Source: Clostridia bacterium (GTDB taxonomy: Bacteria; Bacillota_A; Clostridia; TANB77; CAG-508). Taken from it: 13,797 nucleotides of DNA. The stretch covers positions 1 through 13,797 of the forward strand of contig JAGATI010000104.1 of assembly GCA_017621295.1 (NCBI GenBank), written 5' to 3'. The position numbers and the translations under genes were made by a program. Every line of letters starts with the position of its first letter. Position 1 is the stretch's first letter. Under the pieces are notes generated by a model. The model worked only from the letters and a program-made list of their open reading frames with translations, ran no database searches and had not been told where the DNA came from. Shown here piece after piece: positions 1 to 7,131 of the stretch.

Positions 1-51
1 AAATATGTTTAACTGTTTACTTAATGATGAACTTTTACTAGAAGTAATCGG

Positions 52-85
52 AAATATTACAAAATTATGTTAAATTGTAATATTT
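52..85. terminator. Hairpin upstream of the first operon
   Basis: A perfect 11-bp inverted repeat (52-62 and 75-85) surrounds a 12-base loop. It overlaps the stop at 71-73 of a short frame that is open from the left edge (2-73), so it may end an upstream gene lying outside the window. No T-run follows on the plus strand, so calling it a terminator is tentative. Confidence 0.3.
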
Positions 86-118
86 GATGAAATTACCCTG
101 AGAAAAATTTAGTTATTA

Positions 119-147
119 TTGATAATTATTATTTTATATGTTAATAT
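119..147 (+). promoter_or_regulatory. Predicted sigma-A promoter of the nucleotide-hydrolase operon
   Basis: A TTGATA -35 box (119-124) lies 17 bases before a TAATAT -10 box (142-147). This would give a leader of roughly 30 bases before the ATG at 184. The -35 is five of six and the -10 four of six to consensus. Such matches are common in AT-rich DNA, so the call rests mainly on the ideal spacing and position. Confidence 0.45.
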
Positions 148-183
148 ATCAATTAGAAAGATAATAAGAAATAGAGTAAATAT

Positions 184-1638
184 ATGAGAATAGGTATAGA
201 CATAGATAATTGCATATCTAATTTTGATGATACATTATTAAAAGAATATTTAAAACATGATAAAGAATTAAGAAATACAGGAATTATAAATGAGAATCCA
301 GAATATTTGCGAAAAGGAATGTTTGATTGGACAGAGGAAGAAGAAAGAAATTTCTATAATGCAAATATTGAAAATTTTGCAAAAAAGTTAAAGCCATTGG
401 AAGATTCATCTTATTACATTAAAAAATTGAAAGAAGATGGACACGAAATATATATTATAACTGGAAGAAATAATGGAGAATATACAAATCCTAATGAATT
501 AACAAAAGAATGGCTAAATAAATATGATATTGTTTATGATAAACTAATATTTACAAATGCTTATGACAAGCATGCAAAAACAGAAATCTGTTTAGAAAAT
601 AATATAGATTTAATGATTGAAGATAGCACAAGAATAAGTTTTGATTTAATAAATAGTGGCATTAAAGTGTATACAATGAATACAAGGTATAATCAAAAAG
701 AGCAAACAGTAGATAGAGTTTCAAAATGGAAAGAAATATATGAAGGAATATCTAAATTGAATAAAAGAGAAGATAATAAGAAAGTAAATGTTATTTTAGA
801 TACAGATATATATAATGAATGTGATGATCAGTTTGCATTATCTTATTTATTAAAATCACAAGATAAATGTAATATTGAAGCTATTACAGTAGCACCATAT
901 CATCATGATAATAATATATCAATAGAAGAAGGGACAGACAAAAGTTATGATGAAATTATCAAAATATGTAATTGGTTAAATTTTGACTGGGATAACAAAG
1001 TATTTAAGGGTTCAACAGACTATGTAGCAAATGACTATAATGAGAAAAATGATGCAGTAAATAAGATTATCGAAATTGCAAATAAGAATGATAAAACCTA
1101 TATTTTAGCAATAGGAGCAATAACAAATGTAGCTATTGCTATAAAGGAAGAGCCTAAAATAATTGATAAGATTGAAGTCATTTGGCTTGGAGGGAATAGC
1201 TTTTTAAGTAAAGATAATAAAGAATTTAATTTTAAGTAAGATGTACAAGCAGTAAGAACTGTTTTTGAGTCAAAAGTAAAATTAACTATTATACCTTGTA
1301 AAAATGTAGCATCAAATTTAAGAACATCAATATATGAACTAGAGCATTTCTTAAAAGGAAAAAGTGAATTATGCGACTATTTATGCCAAAGATTTTATAA
1401 TGATGGTGTACATGGTATTCAAGAAAGAAGAGTTATTTGGGATATTAGTGTTATAGCATATATGATTAATAAAGAATGGTTTGATACAGAAGAAATTAGT
1501 TGTCCTAATATTAAAGATAATACATCTTATGAACTAACAGAAAATAATCATAAAATAACAGTAGTTAATTATTTGAATGCCAACAAAATATACAAAGATT
1601 TGTTTAAGAAATTGGGAGATGAAAATGAGATTAGATAA
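184..1638 (+). pseudogene. HAD 5'-nucleotidase / nucleoside hydrolase fusion with in-frame TAA
   Basis: One reading frame of 484 codons is interrupted only by a TAA at 1237-1239 (codon 352). Residues 1-190 look like a NT5C-type HAD phosphatase: D6xD8 nucleophile motif, motif II T93 in IITGR, and acidic motif IV E146-D147. Residues about 200-484 resemble a nucleoside hydrolase (PF01156): DTD at 206-208, D214-D215, and a GAITNVAIAI loop at 311-320. Past the stop, the same frame continues the family with DVQAVRTVF and then W419-D420, the likely late calcium-binding Asp. By family knowledge the two halves would act in sequence, (d)NMP to nucleoside to base plus sugar. As given, the product stops at 351 residues and loses the end of the hydrolase domain, while the phosphatase domain is intact. 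A CAA-to-TAA change would explain the stop. The site before ATG 184 has only a weak Shine-Dalgarno sequence. Confidence 0.75.
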
Positions 1639-2125
1639 TATAAATTTAAATAATATTAAAGTTGCTATCTTTGATTTTGATGAGACATTAGCAATTCATA
1701 AGGATAAAGATTTTACAAAACATCGTAGTGAAAGTGAAGAAAGTTTTTCAAATTGGTATTATAATGCATACAAGAATCCAAACATTTTGTATGAAGAAAT
1801 AGAGCCTTGTACGAAATCAGAATTATTATACAAATTTATTAATAATTTAAGAAATAAGAAAATTAAAATGTATTGTTTATCTGGAATGAAATTTTCATTT
1901 CATTTAAAAGCCAAACAAGCATTTATAGATAAATATTATGGTAATGATATTGAAGTTATATCAACAACATCACAAGAATTAAAATTAAAAGGTGTAAAAA
2001 TTATTGCAAAGATTAATAATTGTGAATTAAATGAGATATTGTTTATAGATGATAACACAGATGTTATCATTCTATTGGAGAAAAACGGAGTAAAGTCATT
2101 ACTTGTAAATGATATAGAATTGTAG
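1625..2125 (+). CDS. Small HAD-superfamily phosphatase
   Basis: The protein is 166 residues if started at ATG 1625, which has GGGAG at 1614-1618 six bases upstream. An in-frame ATG at 1577 lies inside the preceding gene and has no such site. HAD motifs are visible: motif I DFDET (D17, D19), motif II Ser in LSG (S86), a lysine region near 115-128, and motif IV IDDNTD (D142, D143). A cap-like helical segment sits between motifs I and II (about residues 30-75). The start overlaps the end of the upstream nucleotidase frame by 14 bases, which suggests translational coupling in one operon. The substrate cannot be read from the sequence. A phosphorylated nucleotide or sugar is plausible from its neighbours, but this is inference. 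Confidence 0.8.
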   Translation: MRLDNINLNNIKVAIFDFDETLAIHKDKDFTKHRSESEESFSNWYYNAYKNPNILYEEIEPCTKSELLYKFINNLRNKKIKMYCLSGMKFSFHLKAKQAFIDKYYGNDIEVISTTSQELKLKGVKIIAKINNCELNEILFIDDNTDVIILLEKNGVKSLLVNDIEL

Positions 2126-2134
2126 GTGAAAGGC

Positions 2135-2725
2135 ATGAAATTAATAAAAGAACTAGCATTAAAAATGATAGAAGAATATAGAGGAAAAACAAAAAGTGAT
2201 AGATGGATAGACCATTGTATTTGTGTAGGAGATACAGCAGGAAAAATTGCTAAAGCTTTAACTGAAAAAGGGTATAATATAGATATTGATAAAACAATAA
2301 CACTAGGATATTTGCATGATATTGGAAAATATACTGGAGAATCTCATGGACATGAGATAAGTGGATATAACTATTTAAAAGATAAAGGATATGATGAAGA
2401 ATATTGCAATATATGTATAACACATTCATATTTGAATAATGACATTATTTGCACAGCTGGAGGAGTTCCAAATCCACAAGACAAACCTTATATAGCAGAG
2501 TTTGTAAAAACACATGAATACACAATAGAAGAAAAATTAATAAACTTATGTGATTTAATGTGTGCACAAGGAGGAAAAGTATTTACAATAGATAAAAGGT
2601 TAATTGATATTGTGATTAGAAGAGGGGCTTATTCAAATACTCAATATCATATAAAAGAAACATATAAATTAAAAGAATATTTTGATGATATATTTCTTGC
2701 AAACTATTGCTATAACTACATTTGA
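2135..2725 (+). CDS. HD-domain phosphohydrolase
   Basis: A 196-residue cytoplasmic HD-superfamily metal-dependent phosphohydrolase. The expected metal ligands are present in order: H27, H61-D62 in LHDIGK, H97 in THS and D130 in LCDLM. ATG 2135 is preferred over GTG 2126 because AGGTGA at 2124-2129 lies five bases upstream of the ATG. The gene starts nine bases after the HAD phosphatase stop, so the two are co-transcribed. HD proteins of this size hydrolyse nucleotides, sugar or nucleoside phosphates, or cyclic nucleotides. The two neighbours suggest a nucleotide-type substrate, but no motif here fixes it. The gene ends in TGA, which shows TGA is a stop codon in this genome. Confidence 0.8.
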   Translation: MKLIKELALKMIEEYRGKTKSDRWIDHCICVGDTAGKIAKALTEKGYNIDIDKTITLGYLHDIGKYTGESHGHEISGYNYLKDKGYDEEYCNICITHSYLNNDIICTAGGVPNPQDKPYIAEFVKTHEYTIEEKLINLCDLMCAQGGKVFTIDKRLIDIVIRRGAYSNTQYHIKETYKLKEYFDDIFLANYCYNYI

Positions 2726-3097
2726 AACGGAAATAAGTAACTTTTTTGCGACAGATTTTTCGAATACTTCCTACATTAGTATCTGTAAATATAAAACTAA
2801 TAATAAAGCAATGTAAATTAGTTTGTAAAAAATAAAGAAATAAATAGATAAATTTAATTAAGAATAATAATTCAAGATAAATAGAATTATTTTTAGAATA
2901 AAACATAGGCGAATTTTATTTTATATAGAAGAGTATTCTTAAAAATTAATCCTTGTGATAAAATGTAGAAGAAATAAATAACAATTGTAATAATAAATAG
3001 AAAATAATAGAGAATAATTGGAGATAAAAGTGAATAATAATGATGATATATATATGAAAGATAATATAATAGAATTTGAAACAATAGGAGGAAATCA
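2726..3097. other. AT-rich intergenic stretch, no gene seen
   Basis: This 372-base gap between the HD gene and the acetyltransferase is almost entirely A+T. I found no credible coding frame on either strand; open frames on the minus strand are low-complexity Ile/Leu/Tyr translations of AT-rich DNA. A weak imperfect hairpin (ACAG and ATACT pairing with AGTATCTGT, around 2752-2796) could end the upstream operon but lacks a T-run. Confidence 0.5.
3065..3070 (+). promoter_or_regulatory. Predicted -10 box for the GNAT gene
   Basis: A perfect TATAAT lies 27 bases before the GNAT start codon and upstream of its AGGAGG ribosome binding site (3086-3091). There is no recognisable -35 box at the right distance, so this is a partial promoter call in very AT-rich DNA. 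Confidence 0.35.
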
Positions 3098-3538
3098 ATG
3101 ATTAATATTAAAGAAGTTGAAATCAATGAAGCAATAAAAGTACACAAAAATGTTATGGAATTTAGTGATACAGAGCCAAAAGTAGAATATTTTGAAAACA
3201 GATATAAAAATAAAGATAAATTAATTATAGTTGCTTATTATAATAATATACCTATTGGATACATTATAGGGTATGATAAGTTTGAAGATGGAGCAAGTTT
3301 CTATTGTTGGATGGCAGGAGTTGATAATAATTATAGAAGAATGGGAGCATTAAAAGCATTAATGGATTATCAGATTAAATGGGCTACTAATAAAGGATAT
3401 AAAAAATTAAAAATAAAAACAAGAAATTGTAGGCGTGAAATGTTAAGCTTTTTAGTAAAAGAAGGTTTTTATTTTACAAGTATAGAGACAGCAGAAGAAA
3501 TTCAAAATAATAGAATAAATTTGGAAAAAATTATATAA
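3098..3538 (+). CDS. GNAT-family N-acetyltransferase
   Basis: A 146-residue single-domain protein of the GNAT fold, which transfers an acyl group from acyl-CoA to an amine. The acetyl-CoA binding motif A is seen at about residues 73-90, where AGVDNNYRRMGALKALM matches the V-x-x-x-x-R-x-x-G-x-x-x-x-L pattern. It is preceded by the usual antiparallel strands (IVAYYNNIPIGYIIGY) and followed by a motif B-like end (MLSFLVKEGFYFT). The start is firm: AGGAGG sits six bases upstream of the ATG. The substrate is unknown. It appears to be a single-gene unit, with its own -10 box and a terminator directly downstream, and does not belong to the hydrolase operon. Confidence 0.85.
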   Translation: MINIKEVEINEAIKVHKNVMEFSDTEPKVEYFENRYKNKDKLIIVAYYNNIPIGYIIGYDKFEDGASFYCWMAGVDNNYRRMGALKALMDYQIKWATNKGYKKLKIKTRNCRREMLSFLVKEGFYFTSIETAEEIQNNRINLEKII

Positions 3539-3543
3539 TATAT

Positions 3544-3573
3544 AAGAGCAGATATATTTTAATATCTGCTCTT
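3544..3573. terminator. Bidirectional terminator between the GNAT gene and thyX
   Basis: A perfect 12-bp stem (3544-3555 with 3562-3573, AAGAGCAGATAT arm) has a 6-base loop, six bases past the GNAT stop and thirteen before the convergent thyX stop. T-rich stretches lie a few bases beyond the stem on both strands rather than immediately next to it. Position and stem strength support a shared terminator. Confidence 0.75.
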
Positions 3574-3585
3574 CAAAAAATTAAT

Positions 3586-5013
3586 TTAATTTTTTTCCTT
3601 ATTTTTCTTCTCTAATAATACATTTATTAATCCACAACATTCTTTTCCTTCATAACAAACTAAGTCAGTTATACATGTTGGACCAAGACCTTTTCCAAGC
3701 AGTGGAGAAACCATAGCTACTTGTTTAGCGATTTCTTTAGCAATTTCTCTTATTTGCCATTGTGCTTTGTTACAACAACGTAAATGTAAAATCCATTGTA
3801 ATGTACGACCATTCATAGTTGTAACAACATTTAACATTTGACAACCTAAATAAAAATAAATTAAATCTTCATCTGCTACATTCATATTTTTAAATTCTTC
3901 AAATACCTTTATATTTTCTTTATGGCTGTCTAGAAAAACTTTTTCTAGATTACTTTTTGCTCGTATTGTTGCTGGTACAACAATATTTTCAAAATTCCAA
4001 AGAGGTAAAAATTCTGGAATAAGAAGAGAATGCATTCTATGACGTGTTAAATGAGTAAGTATTGATAGTGAAATTGGTATTTGAAATGTAAAATTAACTT
4101 GTTCAAGTTCGCGTTTTTCTTCTTTGTGTAAAATAATATCCATGCATTTTGCTTTATAATTTGGGTCTTTTTTCTCAGAATTTAGCAATAATTCGTTTGC
4201 TTCAATTTCTGAGCATTGATAATGATACATAATAGAACTTTTTAAAATAACATCATCAGGATTTGGGGTATGACTAATTAAAGTAGGTTTATTAGCAATT
4301 TTTATTTCTGGTCTTTTTGAAATACTCTCCATATATTCAAAAGGATCATTTAAAGAGATATTATGAGATTCAATACTATTTTCTAAATATGGAACATGAA
4401 TCTTAATAATTGAAAGTAATTGCTCGCCAAACTCTTTTAATTCAGAAATTTTGCTTAAAGGACCATATAGGAAAGAAACTACCATTTTTTCAAGTTCTCT
4501 AGCATTTAAGCCCATAATAATATTACTATGGAATGAATAAGGCAAAATAAAGCGAGCATCTTCAACGTTTATTCCATTATCTACTAAGTCTCCATATGTA
4601 TTAAATAAATACTTCATATGAGAAATATATTTTTCTTTTAACTCTTCATTTTTTGGATGTAAACTTAAATCTTTATTACGAAATTCAGGAACATAGAATC
4701 CAGCTGTTCTAAAATCAACTTCTCTTCTAGATTTTATTGTGAAAGAAGTTAGTCTATTTCCGATAATTGTTTGCTCGATAATAGGAGTAACATCACAAAT
4801 TGCAAATACTAAATAATCGTGTTCAATAATTGATTTGTGTCCCATACCTATAATTCTTTTAATTAAATTTAAATTTTTTTCGTAATTATTGCAACTTTCT
4901 AAAACTTCAAAAACATTACCAGGAAATCTAGATAACTTTCCTGCAGTTGCAACTTTTTGTATACGTGTTTCTAATTCGTTTTTTTCATATCCACCAATTA
5001 ATTCTATTTTCAT
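3586..5013 (-). CDS. thyX: Double-length flavin-dependent thymidylate synthase (tandem ThyX domains)
   Basis: A 475-residue protein about twice the usual ThyX length (around 220-250). ThyX makes dTMP from dUMP using FAD, NADPH and methylene-tetrahydrofolate. Half 1 (about 1-215) has GHKSIIEH (57-64), R87-x-x-S90 followed by S95 and R97, and NAR-x-L (170-174). Half 2 (about 285-450) has the signature R324-H-R-x-x-S329, NGRTL (401-405) and the AQWQIR substrate region (417-422). The two halves keep different parts of the canonical RHRxxSxNExSxR signature, so they probably form a joint active site. A Cys-rich end (C447, C453, C459, C460) could bind a metal. ATG 5013 is preferred over 5022 because AAAGGA lies eight bases upstream of it, whereas it abuts the ATG at 5022. 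The gene is transcribed alone, divergent from the glucanase. Confidence 0.88.
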   Translation of the reverse strand: MKIELIGGYEKNELETRIQKVATAGKLSRFPGNVFEVLESCNNYEKNLNLIKRIIGMGHKSIIEHDYLVFAICDVTPIIEQTIIGNRLTSFTIKSRREVDFRTAGFYVPEFRNKDLSLHPKNEELKEKYISHMKYLFNTYGDLVDNGINVEDARFILPYSFHSNIIMGLNARELEKMVVSFLYGPLSKISELKEFGEQLLSIIKIHVPYLENSIESHNISLNDPFEYMESISKRPEIKIANKPTLISHTPNPDDVILKSSIMYHYQCSEIEANELLLNSEKKDPNYKAKCMDIILHKEEKRELEQVNFTFQIPISLSILTHLTRHRMHSLLIPEFLPLWNFENIVVPATIRAKSNLEKVFLDSHKENIKVFEEFKNMNVADEDLIYFYLGCQMLNVVTTMNGRTLQWILHLRCCNKAQWQIREIAKEIAKQVAMVSPLLGKGLGPTCITDLVCYEGKECCGLINVLLEKKNKEKN

Positions 5014-5061
5014 TTTTTTCATCCTTTCACAACTATATTAAAAACGTAAGTAACTAAAAAG

Positions 5062-5090
5062 TATATATCATAAATAAAAAAAAAATTCAA
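5062..5090 (-). promoter_or_regulatory. Predicted thyX promoter
   Basis: On the minus strand, TTGAAT (5090-5085) is followed after exactly 17 bases by TATATA (5067-5062). Transcription would start near 5055, giving a leader of about 40 bases with AAAGGA before ATG 5013. The spacer contains a long T-run. Confidence 0.5.
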
Positions 5091-5120
5091 TTGTATATAA
5101 ATAAAATTTATTAAAAATTT

Positions 5121-5178
5121 GTTACATAGTTACCAGTCAGCCTAAATACACAGGCTACAGACTAATTTTATGTGTGAC
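5121..5178. repeat. Palindromic element 1 between divergent promoters
   Basis: A hairpin-forming element. AGTC-AGCCT (5135-5143) pairs with AGGCT (5152-5156) and GACT (5160-5163) around an 8-base loop, with a 3-base bulge. Outer ACATA (5124-5128) pairs with TATGT (5169-5173). Its arms resemble those of the following palindrome, and both share the 10-mer ACATAGTTAC. No T-run follows, and it lies upstream of both predicted transcription starts. Confidence 0.6.
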
Positions 5179-5198
5179 TTTAAAATTAATGTTGAATA

Positions 5199-5302
5199 GT
5201 AACATTACACATAGTTACTGATTAGCATTATTTAGCTATAGATACACTATCTCACGGAAACTTGGCACGAAATTTATATTTAATGCTGACTAATAATGTT
5301 AC
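5199..5302. repeat. Palindromic element 2 between divergent promoters
   Basis: The outer arms are a perfect 9-bp inverted repeat (GTAACATTA 5199-5207, TAATGTTAC 5294-5302). The inner arms (5219-5230 and 5281-5292) pair at 11 of 12 positions, counting two wobbles, around AGCATTA/TAATGCT. The 50-base loop contains a small AGATA/TATCT hairpin (5240-5252). ACATAGTTAC at 5209-5218 repeats 5124-5133 exactly. With element 1 this makes four related arms in alternating orientation. It could be an operator, a structured RNA from an upstream start, or a miniature mobile element. Confidence 0.6.
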
Positions 5303-5314
5303 ATAATATTTCCA

Positions 5315-5343
5315 TTGAATAGCGTAAATTAATTTTGTATAAT
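5315..5343 (+). promoter_or_regulatory. Predicted promoter of the GH144-like gene
   Basis: TTGAAT (5315-5320) and a perfect TATAAT (5338-5343) are separated by 17 bases. The start would fall near 5350, leaving a short leader of about 14 bases that still contains the AAGGAG site (5350-5355). If this promoter is used, the palindromes just upstream are not in the transcript and would act at the DNA level. Confidence 0.55.
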
Positions 5344-5363
5344 TAATTAAAGGAGTGAAACCT

Positions 5364-6602
5364 ATGAGGATATTCAAATGTTATGGTAAAAAACTACTTT
5401 TAAAAGAGTTAAAGGGTAGCTATAATTTTTTTATAAAAGAAGCTAATGTAAAAAAAGATAGTAAAGGATATGGTTTAATAAAAGATAAGACAGAACTTGC
5501 AGATGATGTTTCTAGTATTGCTTCTGTGGGATATGGACTTTCAGCATTAATTATAGGAGTAGAACGTAATTGGATTAGTTATAAAAAAGCATATGATAGA
5601 GCAAGTAGAACATTAGATACGTTTATTCAAAATGTAGAAGGTAAAAACGGATTTTTTTATCACTTTATTGATATTAATACTGGGAAGCGAGTGTGCAACT
5701 GTGAAATTTCTATTATAGATACAGCTATTTTTATTTGTGGAGCTATAACAGTAGGAGAATATTTTGGCGGAGCTATAAAAGAAAAAGCAGAGTTTTTATA
5801 TAAAAAAATAAATTGGAGATGGTATACAAACTCAGAAACTAATCAATTTTATATGGGATATTCAGATGAAAAAGGCTTTTGGGGTGCATGGGATATGTAT
5901 GCAGAACAGTTAATGCAATATATTTTAGGAGTTGCTTCTCCAACATTTTCTGTGAGTAGCGATATGTATAATAACTTTAGTAAAGACAAAAAGGATTATA
6001 AAGAAATAAAAGATATCATATATACATATTGGGGAACTTTATTTACATATCAGTTTTCACATGGATGGATAGACTTTAGAAATAAAGAAGATTTAGAGGG
6101 GATTGATTGGTTTGAAAATTCTATAAAAGCTACTAAAGCAAATAGAGCATTTTGTGTAGATAATAAAAACAAATTTAAAACATTTGGAGAGAATTCATGG
6201 GGATTAACAGCGTGTGTTGGGCCTAATGGTTATTCTGGAAGATATGGTGCTGAGCCTTGTGAAAATAAGAATAATGATGGAACAGTTACACCATGTGGAG
6301 CTATTGGGTCTATTGTATTTACACCAGAAGAATCTATAAAAGCAATGGAGTATTATTATAATAATTTTCCTAAATTATGGTGCAAATATGGTTTTAAAGA
6401 TGCTTATAATTTAGAGGCAGAAAAAGAATGGTATTCTATAGAATGTATAGGAATTGATAAGGGAATATCAATGATAATGATTGAGAATTATTTAACTGGT
6501 CTTATTTGGAAGTATTTTATGAAAAATAAATATGTAAAAAAAGGTTTAGATTTATTACAAATAAACAATAAAAAAGAACTTTTATATAATAGAAAAAAGT
6601 AG
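5364..6602 (+). CDS. GH144-like (PF10091) intracellular beta-glucanase
   Basis: A 412-residue protein with the alpha/alpha-barrel sequence pattern of the glycoamylase-like family PF10091. That family includes GH144 endo-beta-1,2-glucanases and the glucan-processing domain of cyclic beta-1,2-glucan synthases. Visible family blocks are SVGYGLSA (54-61), YDRASRTLDTF (77-87), GFFYHFID (96-103), EISIIDTA (114-121), GFWGAWDMYAEQL (171-183), FSHGWID (221-227), the ENSWG region (from about 276) and a C-terminal IDKG...ENYLTG block. The length matches a stand-alone enzyme of this family. No signal peptide is seen (MRIFKCYGKK start), so it likely acts in the cytoplasm on imported beta-glucan oligosaccharides. 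ATG 5364 is chosen because AGGAG lies eight bases upstream; an in-frame GTG at 5355 overlaps that site. The exact linkage specificity is inferred from the family only. Confidence 0.78.
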   Translation: MRIFKCYGKKLLLKELKGSYNFFIKEANVKKDSKGYGLIKDKTELADDVSSIASVGYGLSALIIGVERNWISYKKAYDRASRTLDTFIQNVEGKNGFFYHFIDINTGKRVCNCEISIIDTAIFICGAITVGEYFGGAIKEKAEFLYKKINWRWYTNSETNQFYMGYSDEKGFWGAWDMYAEQLMQYILGVASPTFSVSSDMYNNFSKDKKDYKEIKDIIYTYWGTLFTYQFSHGWIDFRNKEDLEGIDWFENSIKATKANRAFCVDNKNKFKTFGENSWGLTACVGPNGYSGRYGAEPCENKNNDGTVTPCGAIGSIVFTPEESIKAMEYYYNNFPKLWCKYGFKDAYNLEAEKEWYSIECIGIDKGISMIMIENYLTGLIWKYFMKNKYVKKGLDLLQINNKKELLYNRKK

Positions 6603-6618
6603 AGAATAACTCTACTTT
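6596..6618 (-). terminator. Terminator of the TM2 gene, overlapping the glucanase stop codon
   Basis: A 9-bp perfect stem (AAAGTAGAG 6596-6604, CTCTACTTT 6610-6618) has a 5-base loop. Read on the minus strand, the stem runs straight into a T-rich tail, making it a good intrinsic terminator for the TM2 gene. The stop codon of the convergent glucanase (6600-6602) lies inside the stem. It is weaker in the plus direction. Confidence 0.75.
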
Positions 6619-6623
6619 CAAAA

Positions 6624-7067
6624 TTAGTCTTTTAAAGGAATACCATTTGCGTCTGTTTGAATATTACCACAAAGAATCATGATACCTTCAACAAGTCCCC
6701 AAATTTCAACAGCTACTGTAGCTATACCACAAGTAATTAATCCACCTACAAGTGAAACTAATAATTGTACAACAGCTTTAGTAGTAAATCCTAAATAAAA
6801 GTTATGTACACCAAAAGTACCTAAGAATATACCAAGTAAACCAGCAACAAGTTTAGATTTTGCTTGTGGATTTGTATTTGCTTGATTATTATTAATAACA
6901 GTTGCATTTTGTGCATTTGTATTTGTAGTATTTTGATTTACATTTTGTGCTCCAGAATTAGCTTCAGAAGTTGTTTCTGAATTAACTGTATTTGTTGCTT
7001 TTGCAGCACATTCGTCACATAATTCTTGTCCATCTGGAATTTCTTTACCACACATTTTGCAGAACAT
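6624..7067 (-). CDS. Zinc-ribbon TM2-domain membrane protein
   Basis: A 147-residue protein in three parts. Residues 1-22 form a zinc-ribbon knuckle pair with CxxC at 3-6 and 17-20. Residues 23-68 are a low-complexity Asn/Thr/Gln/Ala linker. Residues 69-135 form a TM2 domain (PF05154) with two membrane segments (about 71-88 and 97-130) and the family signature GVHNFYLGF (86-94). This architecture recurs in Firmicutes, but the function of TM2 proteins in bacteria is not established. The start is supported by AGGGGAG (7074-7080) six bases upstream. It seems to be a single-gene unit with its own promoter and terminator, convergent to the glucanase. Confidence 0.85.
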   Translation of the reverse strand: MFCKMCGKEIPDGQELCDECAAKATNTVNSETTSEANSGAQNVNQNTTNTNAQNATVINNNQANTNPQAKSKLVAGLLGIFLGTFGVHNFYLGFTTKAVVQLLVSLVGGLITCGIATVAVEIWGLVEGIMILCGNIQTDANGIPLKD

Positions 7068-7099
7068 TGTTTTCTCCCCTTTCTAAATAGTATAAATAT

Positions 7100-7127
7100 A
7101 TTATACATTATTCTACATGTTTTTCAA
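7100..7127 (-). promoter_or_regulatory. Predicted promoter of the TM2 gene
   Basis: On the minus strand, TTGAAA (7127-7122) is followed after 16 bases by a perfect TATAAT (7105-7100). The start would be near 7093, giving a leader of about 25 bases that carries the AGGGGAG site. Confidence 0.6.
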
Positions 7128-7131
7128 GTAT

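Noticed and set aside
2..73. Short frame open from the left edge ending in TAA, possible tail of an upstream gene
   Set aside because: Only 23 codons with no recognisable motif. It may be a real gene end, but nothing in the window supports it beyond the hairpin at 52-85.
1237..1239. Reassignment of TAA to a sense codon
   Set aside because: TAA, TAG and TGA all serve as normal stops at the ends of other genes here, for example 8298-8300 (TAA), 2123-2125 (TAG) and 2723-2725 (TGA).
2616..3147. Two minus-strand frames (2616-2906 and 2893-3147)
   Set aside because: Composition is low-complexity Ile/Leu/Tyr/Phe from AT-rich DNA, with no ribosome sites, and they overlap the ends of well-supported plus-strand genes.
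5121..5302. Known riboswitch or T-box in front of the glucanase gene
   Set aside because: I find no T-box motif and no match to riboswitch cores I know, and the best promoter lies downstream of this region.
5121..5302. Integron attC site or IS end
   Set aside because: No attC core pattern (RYYYAAC/GTTRRRY pairing) and no integrase or transposase nearby. A miniature element remains possible, but no target duplication is visible.
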